This document shows, in pieces, positions 35,359 through 43,598 of a DNA stretch of 64,000 nt (position 1 is its first letter; each line of letters starts with the position of its first letter). Origin of the DNA: Streptomyces fodineus (GTDB lineage Bacteria; Actinomycetota; Actinomycetes; Streptomycetales; Streptomycetaceae); contig NZ_CP017248.1 of assembly GCF_001735805.1 (NCBI RefSeq), forward strand, positions 1,240,001 to 1,304,000, given 5' to 3'. The position numbers and the translations under genes were made by a program. The notes under the pieces were generated by a model. The model had not been told where the DNA came from, did not search any database, and worked only from the letters and a program-made list of their open reading frames with translations.

Positions 35359-36621
35359 ATGACCAGCAAGCTGTTCGCACCCCTACACCTGAGCTCCGGC
35401 TCGATGCTGGGCAACCGGATCGCCAAGGCGGCCATGGAGGAGAACATGGCCGGCGACGGCCAGCTCCCCGACCGCCAGCTCATCGCGCTCTACCGACACT
35501 GGGCCCGCGGCGGCACCGGACTGCTGATCACCGGCAACGTCATGGTCCACGCCGAGGCGCTGACCGGCCCCGGCGGCGTCGTGCTCGACGAGGCCGCACC
35601 GCTTGAGCCGTTCGCGCAGTGGGCCACGGCCGGCAAGGTCGCCGGCGGTTCGATCTGGATGCAGATCAACCACCCCGGCCGCCAGGTCCCGTCCGACATG
35701 CCCGGCGTCGTCTGGGGCCCGTCCGCAGTGGGCGTCGACCTGGGTCGGCACAGCAGCCGCTTCGGCCGCCCCGCCGCCATGACCCCGCAACAGATCGAGG
35801 CCACCGTGGCCCGCTTCGCGGTCACCGCCGCGCGCGCCGAACAGGCCGGGTTCGACGGTGTCGAAGTCCATGCCGCACACGGCTACCTGTTGTCGCAGTT
35901 CTTGTCCCCCCTGGTCAACAAGCGCACCGACGCGTGGGGCGGATCGTTGGAGAACCGGGCCCGGATGCTGCTGGACGTCGTCCGAGCCGTCCGCGCCGCC
36001 GTCTCGCCGTCCTTCGCAGTCGCTGTGAAGATCAACTCTGCCGACTTCCAGCGCGGTGGCTTCGACGCCGACGACGCACGCCGGGTGATCGAGTGGCTCG
36101 CGCCGCTCGGGGTCGACCTGGTCGAACTGTCCGGCGGCAGCTACGAGAGCCCCGCGATGACCGGCCGCCCCGCCGACGCGCGCACCCAGGCCCGCGAGGC
36201 GTACTTCCTCGACCTGGCTAAGGACCTGGTCAAGGCCAGCCCCCTGCCGCTGATGCTCACCGGCGGCATCACCCGTCGCGAGACCGCCGAGCAGGTCCTC
36301 GCCAGCGGCGTGGCGCTCGTCGGGATGGGTACCGCTCTCGCCGTCACCCCGGACCTGCCCAATCGCTGGATGATCGGCCACGAAGCCGAACGCCAGCTGC
36401 GGCCGGTGACCTGGTCCGACAAGGCCCTCGCCACGCTCGCCGGCATGGCGCAGGTCCGCCACCAACTGCGCCGCATCGCCCGCGGGAGCGACCCTCGGCC
36501 CAATACCCACCCGGCGTACACCCTGCTGTCGGAGCGACGCCAGCAGCGGCAGGCACTACGCCGCTATCGCACCTGGCTGGCCGAGGCCCAGGCAACCACC
36601 GCGGGCAGACCGCACTCGTAG
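35359..36621 (+). CDS. NADH:flavin oxidoreductase (old yellow enzyme family)
   Basis: A 420-residue FMN-dependent ene-reductase. The barrel motifs are NRIAKAAMEENMAGDGQLPD, GSIWMQINHPGRQVPSD, GVEVHAAHGYLLSQFLSP, then NKRTDAWGGSLENRAR and the FMN-phosphate region GGITRRETAEQVLASG. The HAAHGYL pair contains the active-site histidine. It reduces activated alkenes and other electrophiles. ATG at 35359 is about 90 bp from the TetR start. With the DJ-1 protein downstream it forms a carbonyl/electrophile defence unit. Confidence 0.93.
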   Translation: MTSKLFAPLHLSSGSMLGNRIAKAAMEENMAGDGQLPDRQLIALYRHWARGGTGLLITGNVMVHAEALTGPGGVVLDEAAPLEPFAQWATAGKVAGGSIWMQINHPGRQVPSDMPGVVWGPSAVGVDLGRHSSRFGRPAAMTPQQIEATVARFAVTAARAEQAGFDGVEVHAAHGYLLSQFLSPLVNKRTDAWGGSLENRARMLLDVVRAVRAAVSPSFAVAVKINSADFQRGGFDADDARRVIEWLAPLGVDLVELSGGSYESPAMTGRPADARTQAREAYFLDLAKDLVKASPLPLMLTGGITRRETAEQVLASGVALVGMGTALAVTPDLPNRWMIGHEAERQLRPVTWSDKALATLAGMAQVRHQLRRIARGSDPRPNTHPAYTLLSERRQQRQALRRYRTWLAEAQATTAGRPHS

Positions 36622-36699
36622 TCGCACCACCCACCCGCACACCCGCCCGTACGGCCCACACGATCAGCCGTCCGTCCCCGTCATCGAAAGACTTGGACC

Positions 36700-36740
36700 A
36701 TGACTCGTCGTCTTGAAGGCCCTGGTCACCGGAGCCTTCC
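36700..36740 (+). pseudogene. SDR 5'-end remnant, duplicate of the gene at 1930
   Basis: ATGACTCGTCGTCTTGAAGG is identical to the first 20 bases of the SDR gene at 1930. After it 8 bases are missing, then CCCTGGTCACCGG matches again before similarity ends. It shows that a whole TetR-SDR-DJ-1 unit was once duplicated, and this SDR copy was then deleted. Confidence 0.8.
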
Positions 36741-36859
36741 TGCCGATCGACAGGAACCAGGCCGACACTCATGCGCGCTACGACGCGGAAGTTAGGTTTC
36801 TTCCCTGCTTCGCCGTTCAGTTGGCCGTCGGAACGCTGTCTCACCACCGGAGAACACAG

Positions 36860-37543
36860 ATGAACAGAATTCTCGCCGTTGTCACCAACCAGGCAACCTA
36901 CGGGACCGATCCCCACCAGACCGGGCTGTGGCTCGCAGAGCTGGTTCACTTCTACGCGGGGGCCCTCCAGGCCGGCTTCGAGGTCGACATCGTCAGTCCA
37001 GCCGGGGGCCGGGTGCCGCTGGACCCGCGCAGCACCAGATGGGCGGACAAGCAAACACGCGACTACATGAACGATCACGCGTTCATGTCGGGCCTGAACG
37101 ACACGAGCAGCGCGACTGACGTCGACCCGGACCGGTATGCCGCGATCTTCTACACCGGCGGGCACGGCGTCATGTGGGACTTCCCCTCCAACGCTGCGCT
37201 CCAGCAGGCCGCGCGCCAGATCTACGAGAACGGCGGCGTGGTCTCCTCCGTGTGCCACGGTGCCTGCGGACTGCTGAACATCAGGCTCTCCGACGGCTCC
37301 CTGCTCGTCGAGGGCCGCACGGTCACTGGCTTCTCCACCGCCGAGGAGCGCGTCGCCATGGTGAAGAAGCGGGTGCCGTTCCTGCTGGAGGACGAACTCC
37401 GCAACCGGGGCGCTCGCTACATCAGGAACACCATCCCGATGACCCCCTTCGCCACCGCTGACGGCAGGCTCGTGACCGGACAGAACCCCTACTCCACCAA
37501 GGTCGTCACCGCAAAGATCATCGAGACGCTGCACCAGCTTTGA
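36860..37543 (+). CDS. DJ-1/PfpI-family protein
   Basis: A 227-residue DJ-1 family protein. The nucleophile cysteine is in VVSSVCHGACGLLN, the acidic element in YTGGHGVMWDFP, and the end VTGQNPYSTKVVT matches the Hsp31 group. It is a diverged paralogue of the gene at 3003. The predicted role is glyoxalase III-type detoxification or protein deglycation. The ATG at 36860 follows GGAGAACACAG. It stands downstream of the flavin oxidoreductase in the same direction. Confidence 0.9.
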   Translation: MNRILAVVTNQATYGTDPHQTGLWLAELVHFYAGALQAGFEVDIVSPAGGRVPLDPRSTRWADKQTRDYMNDHAFMSGLNDTSSATDVDPDRYAAIFYTGGHGVMWDFPSNAALQQAARQIYENGGVVSSVCHGACGLLNIRLSDGSLLVEGRTVTGFSTAEERVAMVKKRVPFLLEDELRNRGARYIRNTIPMTPFATADGRLVTGQNPYSTKVVTAKIIETLHQL

Positions 37544-37723
37544 ACACAGCCTGTACTGACCGTCGCGATTCTCACCATTGCTACGGCTTCACGGCCTCAA
37601 GCACTGATGGCTCCTCAGCGAAATGATCTACGCGAAGCTGGGTGATCCGGCCGGACCCCACCAGCGGGGACTGGCTGTCGGCAAGCGCGAAGCCCCTGGT
37701 AGGACAGGTCTCACCACAAGATC

Positions 37724-38005
37724 ATGTCCACGGCTACCAGAGCCTCCGCGTTGGTCACATATGCTGCCACGCTCGACGTCCCGCGCCACATCGTCGAGTT
37801 CCTCTCCCGTCTGCTCGCCGCGCACCGCCGCCGACTGCGGACGCCGCGTGGTTCACGAGCGTTGGGCCCGTTCCGCCAGGCCGTGCTGGTGCTGCGCTGG
37901 TTCCGCGAGCGCGGCTGTGTGCACTGCCTGGCCCGCGATGCCGGCGTCTCCCAGGCCACCGGTTACCGCTACCCGCACGAAGGCATCGGCGTGCTTGCCG
38001 CGTAA
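37724..38005 (+). mobile_element. IS5-family transposase N-terminal remnant
   Basis: A 93-residue frame from the ATG at 37724 matches the helix-turn-helix start of IS5/HARBI1-like DDE transposases of Streptomyces: TYAATLDVPRHIVEFLSRLL, AVLVLRWFRERGCVHCLARD, GVSQATGYRYPHEGI. It stops where the catalytic domain should begin. No inverted repeats or second half were found nearby. Confidence 0.75.
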
Positions 38006-38114
38006 GGCATCGACGGACCGCCAGACGGCAACCAATTGTCGATCACGCGCGCCTGCTTCGAGGGCGTCAGCGGGGTGAGAGCATGCGGCGAAATCGACCG
38101 GGACAGGGCCCCCT

Positions 38115-38338
38115 CAACTTCTCGATGCCGCAGCTGCTCACGGCGTCGCCTCGTACCGGACGGTGCTGGGCCTCGACGACGTCACCTTCATGGACTCCAG
38201 CGGCATCAACGCTCTCACCACCACCCCCGAACCGTGCGAAGCGCCGGGAGCCGGTCACGGCGGGCAGCACCCAGTGCCTCCGTCGCACGTCTCTTCCAGA
38301 TCGTCGGTCTGGATGACGTCGTAGCCTGTAACGCCTGA
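38115..38338 (+). pseudogene. STAS-domain anti-sigma factor antagonist, frameshifted
   Basis: Pieces in two frames form the C-terminal part of a STAS protein: TVLGLDDVTFMDSSGINAL, with the phosphorylatable serine motif DSSG, then VARLFQIVGLDDVVACNA up to a stop at 38338. The frame changes near the C-run at 38223. The N-terminal half is missing. Proteins of this family release sigma factors by binding their anti-sigma kinases. Confidence 0.72.
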
Positions 38339-38368
38339 TGCCCGCCACGGTTGTGGCGGGCATCAGGC
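38333..38368. terminator. Strong intrinsic terminator between convergent genes
   Basis: A perfect 16-bp stem (GCCTGATGCCCGCCAC with GTGGCGGGCATCAGGC) and a GGTT loop lie 20 bp past the sigma gene stop and at the end of the STAS remnant. It should work in both directions. Confidence 0.9.
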
Positions 38369-38388
38369 CGGGTGCGCACAGCCGGCTG

Positions 38389-39228
38389 TCAGCCGGTGGT
38401 GAGCAGGCCCTCGCGCAGGCGAGCGAGGCAGCGGGACAGGAGCCGGGAGACGTGCATCTGGGAGACGCCCAGGCGCTCGCCGATCTGGGCCTGCGTGAGT
38501 TCTTCCACGAAGCGCATGTGGATGATCTGCCGGTCGCGCTCATCCAGGTCAGCGATCAGCGGGGCCAGGGAGTGGAAGTCCTCCACCAACTCCAGGTCGG
38601 TGTCTTCGACGCCGATGAAGTCCTGGAGGACGCTCTCGCCGTCCTCGCTGCCGCCGATGGCGGCGTCCAGGGAGGAGGAGTTGTAGCCGTTCGCGGCCAG
38701 TCGGGCCTCCATCACCTCGTCCTCGGGCAGGCTCATCAGCTCCGACAGTTCCTTGACCGTCGGCGTGCGGCCCAACCGGCTTCGCAGTTCTTCCGTGGCC
38801 TGGGCGAGCTGTACGCGGGCCTCCTGCAGCCGCCGGGGAACGTGCACGGCCCAGGTGGTGTCGCGGAAGAACCGCTTGATCTCCCCGACGACGTAGGGGA
38901 TCGCGAAGGAGGTGAACTCCACCTCGCGGGACAGCTCGAACCGGTCGATCGCCTTGATCAGGCCGATCATGCCGACCTGGACGATGTCCTCCATCTCCTC
39001 CGGTCCGCGGCTGCGGAACCGGCCGGCCGCGTAGCGGACCAAGGACATGTTCATCTCGATCAGCGTGTTGCGCGCGTAGCTGTACTCGGGCGTGCCCTCC
39101 TCCAGCACTGCCAGCTGTTCGAAGAACGAGCGGGAGAGTTCGCGGGCATCCTTGGGCGCCACCCGGGTGGGGTCGGCGACTTCGGGTACCTCGGTGGTCT
39201 GCGTGTCCAGCGTGCTCATGAGCGCCAT
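38389..39228 (-). CDS. SigB/SigF-family general-stress sigma factor
   Basis: A 279-residue sigma factor of the Streptomyces SigF/SigB group. It shows region 2 (YARNTLIEMNMSLVRYAAGR, DIVQVGMIGLIKAIDRFE, SFAIPYVVGEIKRFFRD), region 3 (HVPRRLQEARVQLAQATEEL) and region 4 (LDERDRQIIHMRFVEELTQA, then QMHVSRLLSRCLARL). The ATG at 39228 has GAGGGGACC upstream; an ATG three codons later is possible. Such factors are held by RsbW-type kinases and freed by STAS antagonists, and pieces of both families lie within 4 kb. It likely drives osmotic, redox or heat stress genes. Confidence 0.95.
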   Translation of the reverse strand: MALMSTLDTQTTEVPEVADPTRVAPKDARELSRSFFEQLAVLEEGTPEYSYARNTLIEMNMSLVRYAAGRFRSRGPEEMEDIVQVGMIGLIKAIDRFELSREVEFTSFAIPYVVGEIKRFFRDTTWAVHVPRRLQEARVQLAQATEELRSRLGRTPTVKELSELMSLPEDEVMEARLAANGYNSSSLDAAIGGSEDGESVLQDFIGVEDTDLELVEDFHSLAPLIADLDERDRQIIHMRFVEELTQAQIGERLGVSQMHVSRLLSRCLARLREGLLTTG

Positions 39229-39906
39229 GTAGGTCCCCTCCCGGATGCGAACTCGTGCCACGGCCTGCTGTGCGGCCGACGCTTCGGCTACCCCTTCATT
39301 TTCCACCCATGCCTGCCACCTCGCGATCGAGGGCCAGGGCTGTGAGCTGGCACGTCGCCCCGCTGAGAGGCCACCCGCCCGGTCCGGCCGGAGAACCCGC
39401 CGGCGTTCCGGAGTCGGCCTCGCGGCCCTCGTGCTGCGGGTGGAGCAGGGGTTGCGACCGGAACCGGGGCGGCGCCCCGTCGGCACAGGCCAGTAAGCGG
39501 GTCACGCATGCAGTGGCGTCGGTGTCCTCGGATTGGGCCCCCGTTCGGGGGCGTCAGGGGGCGTACCCGTAGTGGCGTCGGCCGCCGACGGCGTGCCCCA
39601 CGGAGTCGATGACGAGCAGGATGATCCCGATCGTCCACAGAATGCCGACGTGCAGGACGAACTCGGCGACGCCCAAGCCAGCACGGTTGCACCGAGATAC
39701 GGGCAGCGGACACAGCCCCACTGGTCGTACCACCTCATCCAGCGACCAGCGCGGACACCGACGGCCGTACATCGGCCGCGTCGGCGGCCCTGCCGCGAGA
39801 AAACGAGCGACTCAGGAATGTCAGGGAAATGCCGTCACACGAACGCCAGGGCCCGCGACGTGCTGACGGCTTCCTTCGGCTGTCGGCCGTCGAGCCTGGC
39901 GGTCGC
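39229..39906. other. Gap with only a DUF6131-like scrap
   Basis: Upstream of the sigma gene. Apart from the small remnant at 39554-39676 no frame here has a domain or ribosome site. The first 100 bp should contain the sigma-gene promoter. Confidence 0.4.
39554..39676 (-). pseudogene. DUF6131-like small membrane protein remnant
   Basis: The frame reads FVLHVGILWTIGIILLVI and ends GHAVGGRRHYGYAP, close to the ending of the small DUF6131 membrane peptides frequent in stress loci of Streptomyces. The start is unclear (possible TTG near 39676) and the middle glycine/tryptophan part appears shortened, so it may be decayed. Confidence 0.4.
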
Positions 39907-40349
39907 TCACCTGCTGGTCCAAGCGCTGACGCCGAGCGGATCGTCCGTCAAGGCCAAACGGCCGGTGATGCGCTTACCTACCGGCTCCCGCGTGGCTTCA
40001 AAGCCTGGCAGACTGCCATGACAATCTCCACACCATGCTGCCCCACCCGGCCCACATCGGCGGCCCGAGCCACCGGCAGCACTGGGTCGGAGTCCCACAC
40101 CTGGACCTCCACCAGATCACCGGCGATCCGCAGATCCAGCAGAATCGGGCCGCCGGCATACTTCTGCGCGTGGGTGACCAGTTCGCTCACCACCAGCTGC
40201 GTCACCTCCACAGCTCGCTGGGAGACCGCGATACCGTGCTCAGCGCGCATCCGGGTCAGGAAACCGGCAGCCGCGTGACGGGCCTCGGCGATGCAGGGGC
40301 CCTGCCCCTCCCCCAGCGGGATGCGCCACAGAATCACGGAGTGCGGCAA
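39907..40349 (-). pseudogene. RsbW-like anti-sigma kinase (HATPase), single-base frameshift
   Basis: A TTG start at 40349 behind AGGAGG gives LPHSVILWRIPLGEGQGPC, AVEVTQLVVSELVTHAQKYA and LVEVQVWDSDPVLPVARAAD, the ATP-binding Bergerat fold of RsbW-type kinases (N-box ELVTHAQKY). Near 40004 the frame breaks: one extra G would give VCQGFEATREPVGKRITGRL and continue to a stop at 39907. The loss of one G in a GG(G) run suggests either recent inactivation or a sequencing error. The product would inhibit a sigma factor or STAS partner. Confidence 0.72.
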
Positions 40350-40639
40350 GCTCAAGTGCCTCCTGACACCGTCGCCGAGGCCGTCATCACCTGGGCCCAC
40401 CGCCCCCAAACCCTGCCTGCACCGGTCATGCAAGCACTGGATGCCCTACGCCTGCATCCACGCCCGAGCCACCTCGAAAGCCGATCCCCCTGGGACAGCG
40501 GCGGCTGGCTGGTGGTGACCGTGCTCCTCACACGGCACACGCGGCGGCGCGGTCGTCGCTGCCGTACGCCGCGGGACCAGCAATACACCGGCGCCGCGTG
40601 TACCCCCCGACTGCCGATCAACCCGCGCCTCGTCCGGGC

Positions 40640-40919
40640 GGGGCCCGAGCATGACTCGGCAGGCAGTGTTCGGGAATTCCGCCCGCAGCATGTGGAGTGG
40701 CGCCGGGAGCGGCAGCGCATCGCGGACGCTGAGGTCGCCCTCCTCGATCCGGAGGCGTGGCAGTTGCCGCAGCAATGCCACGCAGATGACGGCAGCGTCG
40801 GGGGGCGCGGGGTGCTCCTGGTCGACGCTCTCTCCGACGGCTGGCAGGTCCGCCGTTGCCCCCGCGGCAAAGACGTCCCCGCCTGCTTCCAACCGCCCAC
40901 ACCAGGACAGGCGACATAA
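40640..40919 (+). pseudogene. Second RsbW-like kinase, C-terminal scrap
   Basis: The frame ending at 40919 closes with GGRGVLLVDALSDGWQVRR, CPRGKDVPACF, close to the C-terminal pattern of Streptomyces RsbW-like kinases (GRGLLLVDAL...). Upstream, QQCHADDGSVG fits but the N-box and the rest of the domain are absent. This is a fragment. The gap from 40350 to 41049 holds nothing else clear. Confidence 0.45.
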
Positions 40920-41053
40920 GCGGAGGCAGGAATAGCCAGGGGCCGCGCAGGTTTCTTCAGCGCGTACCCATCCTGCCTCCACCGCACCACATTCACCATT
41001 TCCCCTTCAGACTCTTCTGGCGCTCTTTCATTGTGCGATCGTCAGCCAAGCCC

Positions 41054-41085
41054 GTAGGGCCTGGCCGGTATCGGCCAGGCCCTAC
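41054..41085. terminator. Intrinsic terminator
   Basis: GTAGGGCCTGGCCG and CGGCCAGGCCCTAC form a perfect 14-bp stem with a GTAT loop, 22 bp past the stop of the small membrane protein gene at 41108. Confidence 0.88.
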
Positions 41086-41107
41086 GAAGGGGTGAGTACC
41101 GGTCAGG

Positions 41108-41278
41108 TCACCATCGATACCAGCGGCCGCGGCCACCCCCGGCGCTCGTGGAGCGCATGACGAAGCCGAGCAGCCACAGCGCCAGGACGGCGAGGGCCAC
41201 CCACCAAAGCATCTTGACGGCGAAACCGGCACCGAAAAGGACGAGTGCGAGAAGCAGAACGAGCAGCAAGGGAACCAT
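41108..41278 (-). CDS. Small hydrophobic membrane protein
   Basis: A 56-residue protein from the ATG at 41278 with AGGAGG nine bases upstream. It has two hydrophobic segments (VPLLLVLLLALVLFGAGFAV and LWWVALAVLALWLLGF) and a basic tail ending GRGRWYRW. Such peptides are common next to CsbD-like genes in Streptomyces and are probably stress-induced membrane proteins of unknown action. A strong terminator follows. Confidence 0.82.
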   Translation of the reverse strand: MVPLLLVLLLALVLFGAGFAVKMLWWVALAVLALWLLGFVMRSTSAGGGRGRWYRW

Positions 41279-41342
41279 GGTTATCGACCTCCTGAGCCGC
41301 CGTATGCCCCGCGACTGCTCCTTCATTCCGCGGCTCTGCCTC

Positions 41343-41367
41343 GTTTGTGCAAGGAGAGCCGGGGCAC
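41343..41367 (+). promoter_or_regulatory. Possible SigB/SigF-type promoter of the CsbD gene
   Basis: GTTT, 15 bases, then GGGCAC stands 50 bp before the CsbD start. It is one base away from the Streptomyces SigB consensus GNNTN(14-16)GGGTAC/T. CsbD genes are classic general-stress targets, so the match is plausible but weak on its own. Confidence 0.35.
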
Positions 41368-41416
41368 GGGTGGGCTACAGCGAAAACAGCACCGAAGCAA
41401 TGAGGAGGCGCATCCC

Positions 41417-41590
41417 ATGACTGCCGGCGAAAAGGCCAAGGCGAAGACCGAGCAGGCCGAGGGCAAGGCCAAGGAGGCCGTGGGAAGCGCCATCGGGAAT
41501 GACCGCATGGCCGCCGAAGGACAAGCGGAAAACAGCATGGCCGATGCCCGTGAGGCCAAGGAGAAGGCCAAGGACGCCTTCAGGCACTGA
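41417..41590 (+). CDS. CsbD-family general stress protein
   Basis: A 57-residue, highly charged CsbD-like protein: GEKAKAKTEQAEGKAKEAVG, then NDRMAAEGQAENSMADAREA. It is shorter than the Bacillus protein but typical for actinobacteria. GAGGAGG is placed 10 bases before the ATG. Expression under a SigB/SigF-type factor is expected from the family and from the sigma gene nearby. The molecular role is unknown. Confidence 0.92.
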   Translation: MTAGEKAKAKTEQAEGKAKEAVGSAIGNDRMAAEGQAENSMADAREAKEKAKDAFRH

Positions 41591-41937
41591 CGACATCTCC
41601 TTTCTCCGAAGGGCCTTCCCGTACACGCCTCGGGAAAGCCCTTCCGGGTACTTCGGCGCGGTTGCAACCGCTGTCACTCGGCTCACCTGGGCTGCGCTGC
41701 CGCGTAGTGGGCGGGGGCCCCACCGGGCCGGGCGCGCCTGACCCACGGCGACACCTGTGAAGGGCCGTGCACCGCCCGCCAGGACCCCATGCCCGCCTAG
41801 GATTCTGAAGACCATAGGCGCACGAGGTGAGCGGCCGCGTACGGGCGGCCTACGGGCGTCCCCACGTCCTGTTCGGCATTCTGCGGATTGACCATGGCCA
41901 TGCTGTTGCGTCATTGCCCGGTCAGCCCACTCCGTCC
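41591..41937. other. Gap without a gene
   Basis: Between the CsbD gene and the convergent STAS gene. No domain, ribosome site or clear terminator was seen. Confidence 0.5.
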
Positions 41938-42273
41938 TCAGGAACGGGGGATGGTCTCCCTGTCCCAGTGGATGGGGAAGGTCTGGTCGAGACCGACGAT
42001 GCGCCGGGTGCGTAGGGTGTGGGTGGGTACCGCTGCGAGTGCGAGGTCCGCTTGGGCGGCGTGGGCGGCGTGGGCGGCGATGAGGGCGCTGAGGCCGCTG
42101 GAGTCGCAGAATGCCATGCCGCCCAGGTCCAGGATGAAGTGCTGGCCCGGTCGGAGGGTGATCGTGGGGATCACTTCAAGTAGTCCCGTGGCGCTGCCGT
42201 AGTAGAGCTCGCCGAAGATCTCCAGAACGGGACCGGTGGCAGCGTCTCGGATGGTGATCTTCAGTGGGCTCAT
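41938..42273 (-). CDS. STAS-domain anti-sigma factor antagonist
   Basis: A 111-residue single STAS domain: DAATGPVLEIFGELYYGSAT, QHFILDLGGMAFCDSSGLSA and LRTRRIVGLDQTFPIHWD. The DSSG serine is the expected phosphorylation site. It is complete, unlike the copy at 38115. It overlaps the phosphatase remnant upstream by 4 bp, which reproduces the usual phosphatase-antagonist order of partner-switch modules. Confidence 0.9.
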   Translation of the reverse strand: MSPLKITIRDAATGPVLEIFGELYYGSATGLLEVIPTITLRPGQHFILDLGGMAFCDSSGLSALIAAHAAHAAQADLALAAVPTHTLRTRRIVGLDQTFPIHWDRETIPRS

Positions 42274-42634
42274 CGGCTGCTTCTCGTCCGGGGGTTGGGG
42301 GCTGGGACACCGAGGGCGAGCAGTGCGGTGTCGTCGTCGAGGCCGTCACCGAAGCTGTGCAGCAGGCCGGTCAGGGCCTGGATCGCAGCGGGCGGGGGCT
42401 TGCCGGCGTGGTCGGCGGCGAAGGCGAGCAGGGCTTCGTTCCCGTACGGGCCGGTGTGGTCTTCACCGGTGCGCGCCTCGGTGATGCCGTCGGGTGTGGA
42501 GCAGGAGCATGCCGCCGGGGCCGAGCACGGCAGTGGCCGCGGTGAAGCGTGCGGAGGGCAGGATGCCGACGAGGAGGCCACCGGGCGTGGGCAGGAAGTC
42601 GGCGGTGCCGTCGGCACGCACGGTGATGACCGGC
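42270..42634 (-). pseudogene. PP2C/SpoIIE-type phosphatase, C-terminal remnant
   Basis: The minus strand gives RPVITVRADGTADFLPTPGG, LLVGILPSARFTAATAVLGP and GGMLLLHT. After a one-base change in the C-run near 42493 it continues DGITEARTGEDHTGPYGNEA, LLHSFGDGLDDDTALLALG to the stop at 42270. These are the last motifs of RsbU/SpoIIE-type phosphatases (DGITEAR, DDDTALL). The N-terminal sensor and first half are absent; the sequence abuts a DUF2267 gene. It once dephosphorylated the STAS protein encoded next. Confidence 0.75.
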
Positions 42635-43011
42635 CTTGCCGAACAGGACCGCGTAACTGGAGGGGAGCTGGCTGATGATGTGGTTCAGCTCTCCGCCAGT
42701 GACAGCGTCGGCGACGGTGGTCAGGACCGCGCTGGCGTCCCACTGCGCCGTACGCGGCCGGGCATGGGTGCGCTCGGCGACCCGGCGGTAGAACTCTTCG
42801 ATCCCGAAGCTTCGCGCCTGCTGCGGCGCGGCATGGTCCAGGACTTGTCCCAGCGGGCCGGGCAGCTGGGATGCGAGGTCCTTGACCTCTCCCGGGCTGA
42901 TCCGCTGGGCCAGCACTTCCAGCACGGCGTTGGTGACGTCCGCGGCTTCGTCCTGGTCGTTGTATTCGCCTCGCTCGCGCACACGGGCGAGGAATCCGTC
43001 GTATTTCTCAT
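42634..43011 (-). pseudogene. DUF2267 protein, frameshift near the start
   Basis: The domain reads YDGFLARVRERGEYNDQDEA, VTNAVLEVLAQRISPGEVKD, LASQLPGPLGQVLDH, FYRRVAERTHARPRTAQW and VADAVTGGELNHIISQLPSS, a nearly complete DUF2267. The natural ATG at 43011, behind GAAGGAAG, is out of frame; one more A in the AAA run would give MRKYDGFLARV. At the 3' end it joins the phosphatase remnant at FGKA. The function is unknown; the domain is frequent in stress gene clusters. Confidence 0.7.
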
Positions 43012-43033
43012 AGCCGACTTCCTTCTGCCCCGG

Positions 43034-43273
43034 TCACCGCTGGTCATGAGGGTCGCCCGGTGCGCCGTCGGGCCGGCCGGGTCCGCCCGCCGGCGCGTAG
43101 CTGCCGTTCGCAAGGGCCTTGGCCCGAGACTCACGCAGGGCACGGCGGAAGCGCCGGGGGCCCCAGGAACGGCCGCCCACCGCCTGTTCGAGTCGGTCGC
43201 CGCTCGTCGGGCCGGCTTCTTGGAGCGCGTGGGTTATCTGTTCGATTTCGTCGTCGAGGCGTTGTTCGGCCAT
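43034..43273 (-). CDS. Small hypothetical protein
   Basis: A 79-residue protein from the ATG at 43273: EQRLDDEIEQITHALQEAGP, RLEQAVGGRSWGPRRFRRAL, RESRAKALANGSYAPAGG. It looks like a winged-helix-sized unit with a basic C-terminal half; similar short ORFs occur beside Streptomyces stress genes. Its stop is 23 bp before the DUF2267 start, so the two are probably co-transcribed. No function is assigned. Confidence 0.6.
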   Translation of the reverse strand: MAEQRLDDEIEQITHALQEAGPTSGDRLEQAVGGRSWGPRRFRRALRESRAKALANGSYAPAGGPGRPDGAPGDPHDQR

Positions 43274-43368
43274 GGCGGACGTACGACCTGCCGTGCCCGC
43301 GGTGCCGGCCATCCTCGGCGAGTACAGGGTGCTGCCCGGTCCGGTGCCCGGGCGGTAACGGCGGGCTC

Positions 43369-43506
43369 CTACTCCCGGCGGCGGGCGGTGCGGTCGGCGC
43401 TTTTCAGGACCTCGCTCACCGTCGGACAGGCCGAGTTCGCTCCCGCGTAGGCCACGAAGAAGGTCAGCGAGACCAGCAGCAAGAACCGCCAACGGTGGGG
43501 AGCCAC
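43369..43506 (-). CDS. Possible 45-residue membrane peptide
   Basis: A GTG at 43506 begins APHRWRFLLLVSLTFFVAYA, GANSACPTVSEVLKSAD, ending TARRRE: one membrane helix and a short basic tail. A GGCGGAG sequence lies about 12 bases upstream. Codon bias is acceptable, but the length makes it uncertain. Confidence 0.4.
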   Translation of the reverse strand: MAPHRWRFLLLVSLTFFVAYAGANSACPTVSEVLKSADRTARRRE

Positions 43507-43598
43507 GTAGCGCGTTTCTCCGCCGCCGTGAGGGGTGTCGAGCCCCGCCGGCCCGGCCAGAGTGCCGGATGGGTGACCGGAACCGCGGCGCTCGCGTC

